A stretch of DNA of 64,000 bases from Streptomyces fumanus. Lineage in GTDB: Bacteria; Actinomycetota; Actinomycetes; Streptomycetales; Streptomycetaceae. The stretch spans positions 359,215 through 423,214 of the forward strand of contig NZ_BNBI01000009.1 in assembly GCF_014655295.1 (NCBI RefSeq), in the 5' to 3' direction. A model generated the notes under the pieces. The model worked only from the letters and a program-made list of their open reading frames with translations. It ran no database searches and was not told where the DNA came from. The position numbers and the translations under genes were made by a program. Shown in pieces: positions 56,880 to 64,000 of this stretch. Position 1 is the first letter of the stretch; each line of letters opens with the position of its first letter.

Positions 56880-58103
56880 ATGACCGAACGCCTGCCGTCC
56901 TCCTCGTCTGCCGCCGAAGCGGACAGCGACCGTCTGCCGCCGGCCCGCTTCGCCCTCGGCGCGCACACCTGGAAGGAGATCGCCCATCTGCTGGCGAACC
57001 TTCCGATGTCCCTGTTCGGGTTCGTCTACGTCGTGACGATGCTGGGCGTCGGTTTCGGACTGACGGTCACGGTGGTCGGCCTGCCGCTGCTGTCGGCGGG
57101 GCTGATGGGCGCGCGCCAGTTGGGGAAGCTGGAGCGGGCGCGGGCGCGGGCGCTGCTCGGGGTGCGGGTGGACGAGCCGAGCAGGCTGCGGCTGCGCCGG
57201 GGCGGCGGGTTCTTCCCCCGGCTGTGGCTGGCGCTGAAGGACCCGGTGGGCTGGCGCACGGTCCTGTACGACCTGATCCGGCTGCCGTGGGGCATCGTCA
57301 CCTTCGCGGTCACGCTGGTCTCGCTGTTCGTGCTGTGGCCGGTGCTGCCGTATCTGGCCCGGGGGATGACCAACGTGGACCGGGCGATGGTACGGGGGCT
57401 GCTGTCGCCCTCGGACGAGCTGGAGCGGCGGATCGCCGAACTGGAGTCCGACCGGGGCGTCGTGGTCGACACCGCCGCCGCCGATCTGCGCCGGATCGAA
57501 CGCGACCTGCACGACGGGGCGCAGGCCCGGCTGGTCAATCTGGCGATGGGGCTGGGCCTGGCCAAGGAGAAGCTGCTGGAGGGGCAGGCCGACGAGCATG
57601 TCGCCGCGATGGTCGAGGAGGCGCACGGCGAGGTGAAACTGGCCCTCCAGGAGCTGCGGGACCTGGCCCGCGGCATCCACCCGGCGGTGCTGACCGACCG
57701 GGGCCTGGACGCGGCGCTGTCCTCGGTCGCCTCGCGCTGCACCGTGCCGGTCCGGGTGACCGTCGACCTGCCGGGCCGACCGGCGGCGGCCATCGAGGGG
57801 ATCGCCTACTTCACCGTCTCGGAGCTGCTGCAGAACGTCAGCAAGCACAGCATGGCGAAGTCGGCGTCCGTGGAGGTCTGGCGGGCGGACGACCGGCTGC
57901 TGATCCAAGTGTGGGACGACGGCCGGGGCGGGGCGAGCCTGGACGGCGGGACGGGGATGCGGGGGCTCGCGGACCGGCTGGGCGCGGTCGACGGCCTGTT
58001 CGTCGTGGACTCGCCGGAGGGCGGCCCGACGACGGTCACGGCCGAGCTGCCGTGGCGCGACCGCGAGCTCACCCCCGCCCGGCAGGACGCGTCCGCCCGG
58101 TAG
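56880..58103 (+). CDS. sensor histidine kinase (HisKA_3, NarL-type partner)
   Basis: A 407-residue membrane kinase. The N-terminal region has two pairs of hydrophobic helices (about 43-75 and 135-160) of the Streptomyces membrane sensor type. The phospho-acceptor H211 lies in RRIERDLHDGAQARLVNLAM. An HATPase region follows with VSELLQNVSKH (N box) and WDDGRGGAS, then GTGMRGLADRLGAVDG (G boxes). No partner regulator is adjacent on this strand; the next gene is the convergent response regulator at 58174. It closely resembles the kinase at 61219. Confidence 0.88.
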   Translation: MTERLPSSSSAAEADSDRLPPARFALGAHTWKEIAHLLANLPMSLFGFVYVVTMLGVGFGLTVTVVGLPLLSAGLMGARQLGKLERARARALLGVRVDEPSRLRLRRGGGFFPRLWLALKDPVGWRTVLYDLIRLPWGIVTFAVTLVSLFVLWPVLPYLARGMTNVDRAMVRGLLSPSDELERRIAELESDRGVVVDTAAADLRRIERDLHDGAQARLVNLAMGLGLAKEKLLEGQADEHVAAMVEEAHGEVKLALQELRDLARGIHPAVLTDRGLDAALSSVASRCTVPVRVTVDLPGRPAAAIEGIAYFTVSELLQNVSKHSMAKSASVEVWRADDRLLIQVWDDGRGGASLDGGTGMRGLADRLGAVDGLFVVDSPEGGPTTVTAELPWRDRELTPARQDASAR

Positions 58104-58173
58104 GACGTACGCGCTCCCCTCCCCCGTCCCGCCCGGTAGGAAGCGCCCGCCGGTGAACCGTGGGCCCGCGGGT

Positions 58174-58833
58174 TCAGGTCGCCAGCCCGTGCCGGTACGC
58201 GTACACCACGGCCTGGACGCGGTCGCGGAGCTGGAGCTTGGCGAGGATGCGGGAGACGAAGGTCTTGACGGTCTCCTGGCTGATGACGAGGGCCGCGGCG
58301 ATCTCGCTGTTGGACAGGCCCTCCGCGATGAGGCGGAGGACCTCCAGCTCGCGCGGGGTGAGCGGGATGTCGCCGGGGGTCTTCTCGGTGGGGCGGATGC
58401 GCGCGGCGTAGCGGCCGACGAGCTGGCGGGTGACGTCGGGGTCGAGGAGGGCCGCGCCGGTGGCCACGGTACGGATGCCGTGCAGCAGGCGGTCGGGGGG
58501 CGCGTCCTTGAGGAGGAAGCCGCTGGCGCCGGCGCGCAGTGCCTCGTAGACGTACTCGTCCAGGTTGAACGTGGTGATCACGAGGACCTTGACGGGGTGC
58601 GGCACTCCGGCGCCGGCCAGCAGGCGGGTGGCTTCGAGGCCGTCGAGGACCGGCATGCGGATGTCCATCACGACGACGTCGGGGCGCAGCTTCTCGGCGA
58701 GTTCGACGCCGGTGCGGCCGTCCCCGCAGTCGCCGGCGACCTCCATGTCGGGCTGGGAGTCGATGATGGTGACCAGGCCGGTGCGGATCAGCATCTGGTC
58801 GTCGCAGACCAGAACCCGGATCGGTGCGCTCAC
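58174..58833 (-). CDS. NarL-family response regulator
   Basis: A 219-residue regulator from GTG 58833. The receiver domain has DD at 11-12, phospho-acceptor D57 (VVVMDIRMP) and the switch Lys in FLLKDAPPD. The C-terminal LuxR-type HTH has LTPRELEVLRLIAEGLSNSE and ISQETVKTFVSRILAKLQL. It overlaps the kinase gene at 58830 by 4 bp, which makes the two a cognate pair. Confidence 0.92.
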   Translation of the reverse strand: MSAPIRVLVCDDQMLIRTGLVTIIDSQPDMEVAGDCGDGRTGVELAEKLRPDVVVMDIRMPVLDGLEATRLLAGAGVPHPVKVLVITTFNLDEYVYEALRAGASGFLLKDAPPDRLLHGIRTVATGAALLDPDVTRQLVGRYAARIRPTEKTPGDIPLTPRELEVLRLIAEGLSNSEIAAALVISQETVKTFVSRILAKLQLRDRVQAVVYAYRHGLAT

Positions 58834-60092
58834 GAGACGCGGGCGACGGGTATGCGGGCCCGTACGGTGAAGGCGCCGTCCGGGCCGCCGCCGGCGCTGA
58901 AGTCGCCGCCGAGGACGCCGACGCGTTCGCGCAGGCCGGCCAGGCCCCGTCCGCTGCCGACGGCGGCGGCGGTGCGCGAGCCCGTCCCGTCCGTGCTGAC
59001 CATCACCGTGATCTCCCTTTCGCCGTGCCGTACCTGGACCGAAGTCCGGCTGCCGTGAGCGTACTTGAGGGCGTTGGTGAGCGCTTCCTGCACCACGCGG
59101 TAGGCGACGAGGTCGGCGCTGCCGGTCAGGGCCGGCGGGGTGCCCTCCTCGGTGAAGTCGACCGGCTGGCCGGCCCGGCGGGTCTGCTCGACGAGGGTGA
59201 GGACGCGGCCGACGGCGGGTGTCCTGGCCTCTCTGCCGTCTCCGGCCCCGGAGCCGAGGACGGGGCCGGAACTGCCGGGACCAGCCCCGCCGCCGTCCCC
59301 CGCTCCCTCGCGCCCGCCCGTCCCATGGTCCGGATTGAGCAGGTCCAGCAGATGCCGCAGGTCGGTGATGGCCCGGCGCCCGGTGTCGCTGACGGCGGTC
59401 AGGGACTGCTCCAGCTTCTCGGGCGCGGCGGTCAGATAGCGGGCGGCCTCCGCCTGGACGACCATGGCGGTCACGTGGTGGGTGACCACGTCGTGCAGTT
59501 CCCGGGCGATCTGGGTGCGTTCGGCGGCCCGGGTCTCGACGGCGACCCGGTCGCGGCGTTCGGCCTCCGCGGCCCGGGTGGCGCGCAGCCACGCCCCGGC
59601 GCCCCAGGCCAGGGCCAGCACCAGGTAGAACGTCACGAACCCGGCCGGGGTCTCGCCGCCCGAGCCGAGCAGCGACAGGCTGATCGCCAGCGGTACGTAC
59701 GCGGCGGTGAGGGCGAGCACGGTGGTGCGCCGGTGGTGGTCGAGGTAGGACCCGGTGCTGATCAGGGCGATGGGCAGGGCGACGCTGGCGGCCGAGTGGT
59801 AGCCGCGCAGTTGGTCCAGGGCGAAGCCGCAGCTCACCAGGGCGATACAGACGACGGGCCAGCGTCTGCGCAGCGCCAGCGGCAGGCATTCGAGGGCGAG
59901 GGCGAGGGCGGCGAGCTCGTCGAGGGGGCGGGTCGGCAGGCCCCCCATCTCCGTGCCCTGGCCGCGCACTCCCGGCAGGAAGCACGCGGCCAGGAACAGC
60001 AGGCCGAGCGGGAGGTCGCGGACCATGACATCGAGCCGGTGCCACACCTGGCCGGCCCGCTGGAGGGCGGTGCGGGCCCCCTGGAGGGTCAT
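58830..60092 (-). CDS. sensor histidine kinase (cognate of 58174 regulator)
   Basis: A 420-residue kinase. About four to six hydrophobic segments occupy residues 25-170. The acceptor H200 lies in TQIARELHDVVTHHVTAMVV (HisKA_3). After a glycine-rich linker (about 255-285) come the ATPase boxes VVQEALTNALKYAHGS and GRGLAGLRERVG. Translationally coupled to the downstream response regulator. It overlaps the CPBP protease gene by one base, so the three may form one operon. Confidence 0.9.
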   Translation of the reverse strand: MTLQGARTALQRAGQVWHRLDVMVRDLPLGLLFLAACFLPGVRGQGTEMGGLPTRPLDELAALALALECLPLALRRRWPVVCIALVSCGFALDQLRGYHSAASVALPIALISTGSYLDHHRRTTVLALTAAYVPLAISLSLLGSGGETPAGFVTFYLVLALAWGAGAWLRATRAAEAERRDRVAVETRAAERTQIARELHDVVTHHVTAMVVQAEAARYLTAAPEKLEQSLTAVSDTGRRAITDLRHLLDLLNPDHGTGGREGAGDGGGAGPGSSGPVLGSGAGDGREARTPAVGRVLTLVEQTRRAGQPVDFTEEGTPPALTGSADLVAYRVVQEALTNALKYAHGSRTSVQVRHGEREITVMVSTDGTGSRTAAAVGSGRGLAGLRERVGVLGGDFSAGGGPDGAFTVRARIPVARVS

Positions 60093-60925
60093 CACCGGGC
60101 GAGTGTAGCCAGGGCCTCGGCACGCTGGGCGCGCCGCCGGGGCACGATGCGGCCGCGCCGGCGGGCCACCACCAGGAAGGCGAGGGTGGCGAGGGCGCCG
60201 AAGACGATGGAGTAGACGCTCGCCTCGGGGCCGAACTCGCCGCCGGTGAGCAGTTCGGGGCCCGAGGTCGAGGCGTCCAGCAGGCCGTGGACCTCGCCGT
60301 TGCCCGAGACCATGGTGCCGAAGATGCCCGACTCCGCGAAGTTCCAGCCGAAGTGCAGGCCGATCGGCAGCCACAGGGAGCGGGTGGCGGCGTAGGCGGC
60401 GGCGAGCATCCCGCCGGCCTCGATGGCGATGGCGACGGCGCCCAGCACGGTGGCGTCCTTGTTGAACAGGTGGGAGGCGCCGAACACCACACCGGACAGC
60501 ACCAGCGCGAGGTAGGTGCCCAGGCCCCGTTCGACGAGCCGGAAGAGCAGGCCGCGGAACATCAGTTCCTCGGTGACGGCGGCGCCCGCCATGAAACCGA
60601 CCAGGCCGATCGCCCCGGTGACCGAGTCGTAGCCGTGGACCTCGTAGTCGCCGAGGAACCAGATGTTCACGATCACGCAGGTGAACATCGCGACGCCGAT
60701 GACCAGGCCCCGCATCAGCGCGCCCGGCGCTCCCTCCGGGGCCAGTTCGGTGACCTGGCGGCGCTCGGTGCGCCCGACGACCCACCGGTAGACGAGGATC
60801 GAGGCCACGGCCGTCAGACCGCCGCCGAGCAGGCAGAGCCAGGGGTTGTCCTGCACGGCGAGGGTGAGCTGACTGCCGATCGCGCCGACCGCGACCACGG
60901 CCAGGATCTGCCAGACCAGTTTCAT
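60092..60925 (-). CDS. CPBP-family intramembrane metalloprotease
   Basis: A 277-residue membrane protein of about 8 helices. The diagnostic EELMFRGLLFRLVE (EExxxR), the FGASHLFN helix and HFGWNFAE (HxxxN) motifs are present, giving the glutamate-based active site of the Abi/Rce1-like family. ATG 60925 was chosen as start. It is the first gene of the CPBP-kinase-regulator run; the protease may act in envelope stress or bacteriocin immunity, as family members do, but no evidence here decides. Confidence 0.88.
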   Translation of the reverse strand: MKLVWQILAVVAVGAIGSQLTLAVQDNPWLCLLGGGLTAVASILVYRWVVGRTERRQVTELAPEGAPGALMRGLVIGVAMFTCVIVNIWFLGDYEVHGYDSVTGAIGLVGFMAGAAVTEELMFRGLLFRLVERGLGTYLALVLSGVVFGASHLFNKDATVLGAVAIAIEAGGMLAAAYAATRSLWLPIGLHFGWNFAESGIFGTMVSGNGEVHGLLDASTSGPELLTGGEFGPEASVYSIVFGALATLAFLVVARRRGRIVPRRRAQRAEALATLAR

Positions 60926-61218
60926 GACGACTCTCTTTCCTGCGTTCCGCTCTCCGGTCCGCGGCGGTGCGCCGCGGCTGAACGGAACGCTAGGGAAACG
61001 GCGGTCCGGAATCGTCACCTCACGGTGGACACCCGCGCGTAGCTCGCTCGGGGGACAGCCCTCGCGCGGGGCGCCCGGGGTGGGGAAAACCCCCGGTCGG
61101 AAACTCCTACGCCCTCCATGGCCCGGAGCCCGCCGGACGGGGAGCCTTGAGGTACGACGGCACCCGGGCCGGCACGGCACCCGCCGCACCGCCCGGGACG
61201 AGCAGAAGGACGAACCCC

Positions 61219-62589
61219 ATGGCCACGGAGTACGGACACGAGTACGGGCTGGACGGCGGGCCCGGCTACCCCGCCGGCGCCGACGCCGACGAGCGGCGGC
61301 ACCGGTGGCCGGCGGTGCTGCGGGCGCCGTTCGAGGGCCGGCACTGGCGCGAGGTGGGGTACGCGCTGCTGAGCCTGCCGATCAGCGTGCTGCTGTTCTC
61401 GTACGCCGTCACGATGGTGTCGCTGGGCGCCGGGCTGCTGGTGACCTTCCTCGGGGTGCCGGTGCTGGCGGCGGCGCTGGCGGGCTGCCGGATGCTGGGG
61501 TCGGTGGAGCGGGCACGGGCCCGGACGCTGCTGGGGCTGCGGGTGGCCGAACCGGAGCCGCTGCGCGCACGCACCCGGGGCGCGGGGAGCTGGATGGCCG
61601 CCGTCCTCAAGAGCGGCGCCTCCTGGCGGTCGCTGCTGTACGCGGTGCTGCACCTGCCCTGGGCGGTGTTCTCGTTCACCGTCACCGTGACCCTGTGGGT
61701 GTCGGGCTGGGCGCTGCTGACGTACCCGGGGTGGTTCTGGGTCTTCCCGATGTACGCCGGGCAGGACGGGATGCAGTTGTACGGCGACGAGACGCACCAG
61801 ATCTATCTGGACAACCCCTTCGAGCTGACCGTGACCGCGCTGGTGGGGCTGCTGCTGACGCTGGCCACGCCGTGGATCGTGCGGGCGCTGACGATGGTGG
61901 ACCGGGTGATGGTGTACGGGCTGCTGGGTCCGTCGAAGCTGGCGACGCGGGTGGTGGAGCTGGAGTCGGACCGGGGCGTCGTGGTCGACACGGCCGCCGC
62001 CGATCTGCGCCGCATCGAGCGCGATCTGCACGACGGGGCGCAGGCCCGGCTGGTCAATCTGGCGATGGACCTGGGGCTGGCCAAGGAGAAGCTGCAGGAG
62101 GACCCGCAGGAGGCGGCGCGGATGGTGGACGAGGCGCACGGCGAGGTCAAGACGGCCCTGCAGGAGCTGCGGGACCTGGCGCGCGGCATCCACCCGGCGG
62201 TGCTGACCGACCGGGGCCTGGACGCGGCGCTGTCCTCGGTCGCCTCGCGCTGCGCGGTGCCGGTGAACGTGGAGGTGGACCTGCCCGAGCGGCCGGCCCC
62301 GGCGATCGAGGGGATCGCGTACTTCACCGTCTCGGAGCTGCTGCAGAACGTCAGCAAGCACGCGCGGGCGACGTACGCGTCGGTGGACGTGTGGCGGGTG
62401 GAGAACCGGCTGATGCTCCAGGTGGTGGACAACGGCGTGGGCGGTGCCGACGCGTCGGCCGGGTCGGGCCTGGCCGGGCTGGCGGAGCGGCTCGACGCGG
62501 TGGACGGCATCCTGGTGGTGGACTCCCCGGCCGGCGGCCCGACCCGGGTCACGGCGGAGCTGCCGTGGCGCGCGGAGCGGCCGGCCTGA
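61219..62589 (+). CDS. sensor histidine kinase (paralogue of 56880 kinase)
   Basis: A 456-residue membrane kinase with acceptor H271 in RRIERDLHDGAQARLVNLAM. It has the same core as the kinase at 56880 (VSELLQNVSKHARATYASVD, then VDNGVGGADAS). The sensor region has four hydrophobic segments with a longer extracytoplasmic loop (about 170-200, FWVFPMYAGQDGMQLYGDET). Its partner is the NarL-type regulator at 62737 on the same strand. Confidence 0.9.
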   Translation: MATEYGHEYGLDGGPGYPAGADADERRHRWPAVLRAPFEGRHWREVGYALLSLPISVLLFSYAVTMVSLGAGLLVTFLGVPVLAAALAGCRMLGSVERARARTLLGLRVAEPEPLRARTRGAGSWMAAVLKSGASWRSLLYAVLHLPWAVFSFTVTVTLWVSGWALLTYPGWFWVFPMYAGQDGMQLYGDETHQIYLDNPFELTVTALVGLLLTLATPWIVRALTMVDRVMVYGLLGPSKLATRVVELESDRGVVVDTAAADLRRIERDLHDGAQARLVNLAMDLGLAKEKLQEDPQEAARMVDEAHGEVKTALQELRDLARGIHPAVLTDRGLDAALSSVASRCAVPVNVEVDLPERPAPAIEGIAYFTVSELLQNVSKHARATYASVDVWRVENRLMLQVVDNGVGGADASAGSGLAGLAERLDAVDGILVVDSPAGGPTRVTAELPWRAERPA

Positions 62590-62736
62590 GCGCGCCCGGC
62601 GCGCCGACGTGCCCGCGGTGATGCCCGTCCCGCATCGCCGTCGCCCGTACCCGTGTGCGGCCCGGAGCTGGAATGCTGGGCCCGTACACCGGGACGGGCA
62701 CAGGGCTGTGGGGGATCGAGGATCGTGGAGGACAGG

Positions 62737-63396
62737 GTGCGGGTGGTCATCGCCGAGGATTCAGTGCTGCTCAGGGAGGGCCTGACCCGGTTGCTGACCG
62801 ACCGCGGGCACGATGTCGTCGCCGGGGTCGGCGACGGTGAGGCGCTGATCAAGACCATCACCGAGCTGGACGGCCGGGGCGAGCTGCCGGACGTGGTGGT
62901 GGCGGACGTGCGGATGCCGCCGACGCACACCGACGAGGGGGTGCGGGCGGCGGTGAAGCTGCGCAAGGCGCATCCGGGCATCGGTGTGCTGGTGCTGTCG
63001 CAGTACGTGGAGGAGCGGTACGCCACCGAGCTGCTGGCGGGCTCCAGCCGGGGGATCGGCTATCTGCTGAAGGACCGGGTGGCCGAGGTCCGCGAGTTCG
63101 TGGACGCGGTGGTGCGGGTCGCGCAGGGCGGTACGGCGCTGGACCCGGAGGTGGTGGCGCAGTTGCTGGGCCGCTCCCGCAAGCAGGACGTGCTCGCGGG
63201 GCTGACGCCGCGGGAGCGGGAGGTGCTGGGCCTGATGGCCGAGGGCCGGACGAACTCGGCGATCGCCCGGCAGCTCGTGGTGAGCGACGGGGCGGTGGAG
63301 AAGCACGTCAGCAACATCTTCCTGAAGCTGGGGCTGTCCCCGAGCGACGGCGATCACCGCCGGGTGCTCGCCGTGCTCACCTATCTCAACTCCTGA
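62737..63396 (+). CDS. NarL-family response regulator (partner of 61219 kinase)
   Basis: A 219-residue regulator. I chose GTG 62737 (RVVIAEDSVLLREG), because GGAGG lies 5 nt upstream; GTG 62725 is an alternative. The phospho-acceptor is D57 (VVVADVRMPPTHTDEG), with Lys in YLLKDRVAEV, and the LuxR HTH has LTPREREVLGLMAEGRTNSA and VVSDGAVEKHVSNIFLKLGL. It is followed by a terminator hairpin. Confidence 0.9.
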   Translation: MRVVIAEDSVLLREGLTRLLTDRGHDVVAGVGDGEALIKTITELDGRGELPDVVVADVRMPPTHTDEGVRAAVKLRKAHPGIGVLVLSQYVEERYATELLAGSSRGIGYLLKDRVAEVREFVDAVVRVAQGGTALDPEVVAQLLGRSRKQDVLAGLTPREREVLGLMAEGRTNSAIARQLVVSDGAVEKHVSNIFLKLGLSPSDGDHRRVLAVLTYLNS

Positions 63397-63400
63397 CCGC

Positions 63401-63432
63401 CCGGTCCTTGGCCCGAACGGTCCAAGGACCGG
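63401..63432 (+). terminator. terminator after response regulator
   Basis: CCGGTCCTTGG (63401-63411) pairs with CCAAGGACCGG (63422-63432), a perfect 11-bp stem, starting 5 bp after the stop codon. The rest of 63433-63636 should contain the korA promoter. Confidence 0.85.
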
Positions 63433-63636
63433 CAAGGCGGACGGCGGGCGCGGCGCGTGGTCCACCGCGCCGGAGGCGGGTGCGGGCAGAGGGCTGCGGG
63501 ACCGGGGGCTGTCCGGAAGTCGTGTCCATCCTTGAAATGTCCACTGGAAGTGAAGCCCGGCGGTCGTAGGGTTGATCCTGGGCTGGTCGTCGAAAGACCA
63601 GCCCGTGGACAGCCGCCTCTAGGGAGGTCCAGTTCA

Positions 63637-64000
63637 GTGACCAGCCAGGTCAGCAGCCCAGCGGAGCAGGCCGACGGAGCAGACGACACCGTCGTGGGAG
63701 CGCAGCGCAATCCGGCGGGAGCGAAGGACGTCCGCCGGCTGGACCGGGTGATCATCAGGTTCGCGGGGGACTCGGGCGACGGGATGCAGCTCACCGGCGA
63801 CCGTTTCACCTCGGAGACCGCGTCGTTCGGGAACGACCTGTCGACGCTGCCGAACTTCCCGGCCGAGATCCGGGCGCCCGCCGGGACACTGCCGGGTGTC
63901 TCCTCCTTCCAACTGCACTTCGCCGACCACGACATCCTCACCCCGGGCGACGCGCCGAACGTGCTGGTGGCGATGAACCCGGCCGCCCTGAAGGCGAACA
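63637..64000 (+). CDS. korA: 2-oxoglutarate (2-oxoacid):ferredoxin oxidoreductase alpha subunit, cut by window
   Basis: The gene starts at GTG 63637 with AGGGAGG upstream and runs off the window after 121 codons. The N-terminal ~30 residues are disordered; the gamma-domain start has VIIRFAGDSGDGMQLTGDRF and FPAEIRAPAGTLPGVSSFQL, typical of KorA, which decarboxylates 2-oxoglutarate to succinyl-CoA with ferredoxin. korB would be expected just downstream. Confidence 0.9.
   Translation, partial: MTSQVSSPAEQADGADDTVVGAQRNPAGAKDVRRLDRVIIRFAGDSGDGMQLTGDRFTSETASFGNDLSTLPNFPAEIRAPAGTLPGVSSFQLHFADHDILTPGDAPNVLVAMNPAALKAN

Overview
The window is a high-GC actinobacterial chromosome segment. Its gene order (rpsL, rpoC-rpoB, rplL-rplJ, lipoprotein, rplA-rplK, nusG-secE, tRNA-Trp; aspC, add, murB, hadB/hadA-like, rpmG, tRNA-Met/Thr; yajQ; htpX; a ten-gene nuo cluster; korA), GTG/TTG starts and hairpin terminators with weak T runs point to Streptomyces. 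The species cannot be named from sequence alone.

Region 1 (1-2500): the 5' part of rpsL, a DUF1707/DUF4190 membrane protein and a repeat-rich hypothetical gene, all on the minus strand. Region 2 (about 2660-19730) is the notable part: a phage-tail-like locus lying between rpoC and rpsL. It opens with a control module: an XRE repressor divergent from a WhiB-like protein, a zinc-ribbon protein, a small HTH protein and a small minus-strand gene. A near-consensus actinobacterial LexA (SOS) box at 5225-5240 follows, and a 16-bp near-palindrome is shared by both control regions. Then comes a plus-strand tail operon: tail terminator-like protein, tail tube, tail assembly chaperones joined by a -1 frameshift, two tandem short tape-measure proteins, distal tail protein, baseplate hub, fibre-like proteins, two tandem amidases and two small holin-like membrane proteins. 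It ends in a bidirectional terminator facing rpoC. I see no capsid, portal, terminase, integrase, replication or sheath gene. The best reading is a domesticated non-contractile (F-type-like) tailocin that is DNA-damage-inducible and released by holin plus amidase lysis.

Region 3 (19742-32912, minus strand) is the RNA polymerase and ribosomal protein block with its terminators and an L10 leader attenuator. Region 4 (33185-41962) holds aspC, adenosine deaminase, a TetR regulator with two operator copies beside a divergent NAD(P)-binding protein, murB, a MaoC pair whose 3' end runs into a 29-bp tandem array, rpmG, two tRNAs, an amidohydrolase and another NAD(P)-binding protein. Region 5 (42068-46045) has a small zinc protein, a tRNA-like minigene followed by a strong terminator, yajQ, a permease, a pair of DnaA-box-like repeats, a YccF protein and htpX.

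Region 6 (46309-56590, minus strand) is a nuo operon of nuoA-B-C-H-I-J-K-L-M-N with no nuoD, E, F or G, and with low-complexity C-terminal tails on several subunits. Region 7 (56880-64000) carries three histidine kinases, two response regulators, a CPBP membrane protease and the start of a 2-oxoacid:ferredoxin oxidoreductase alpha subunit gene that runs off the window.
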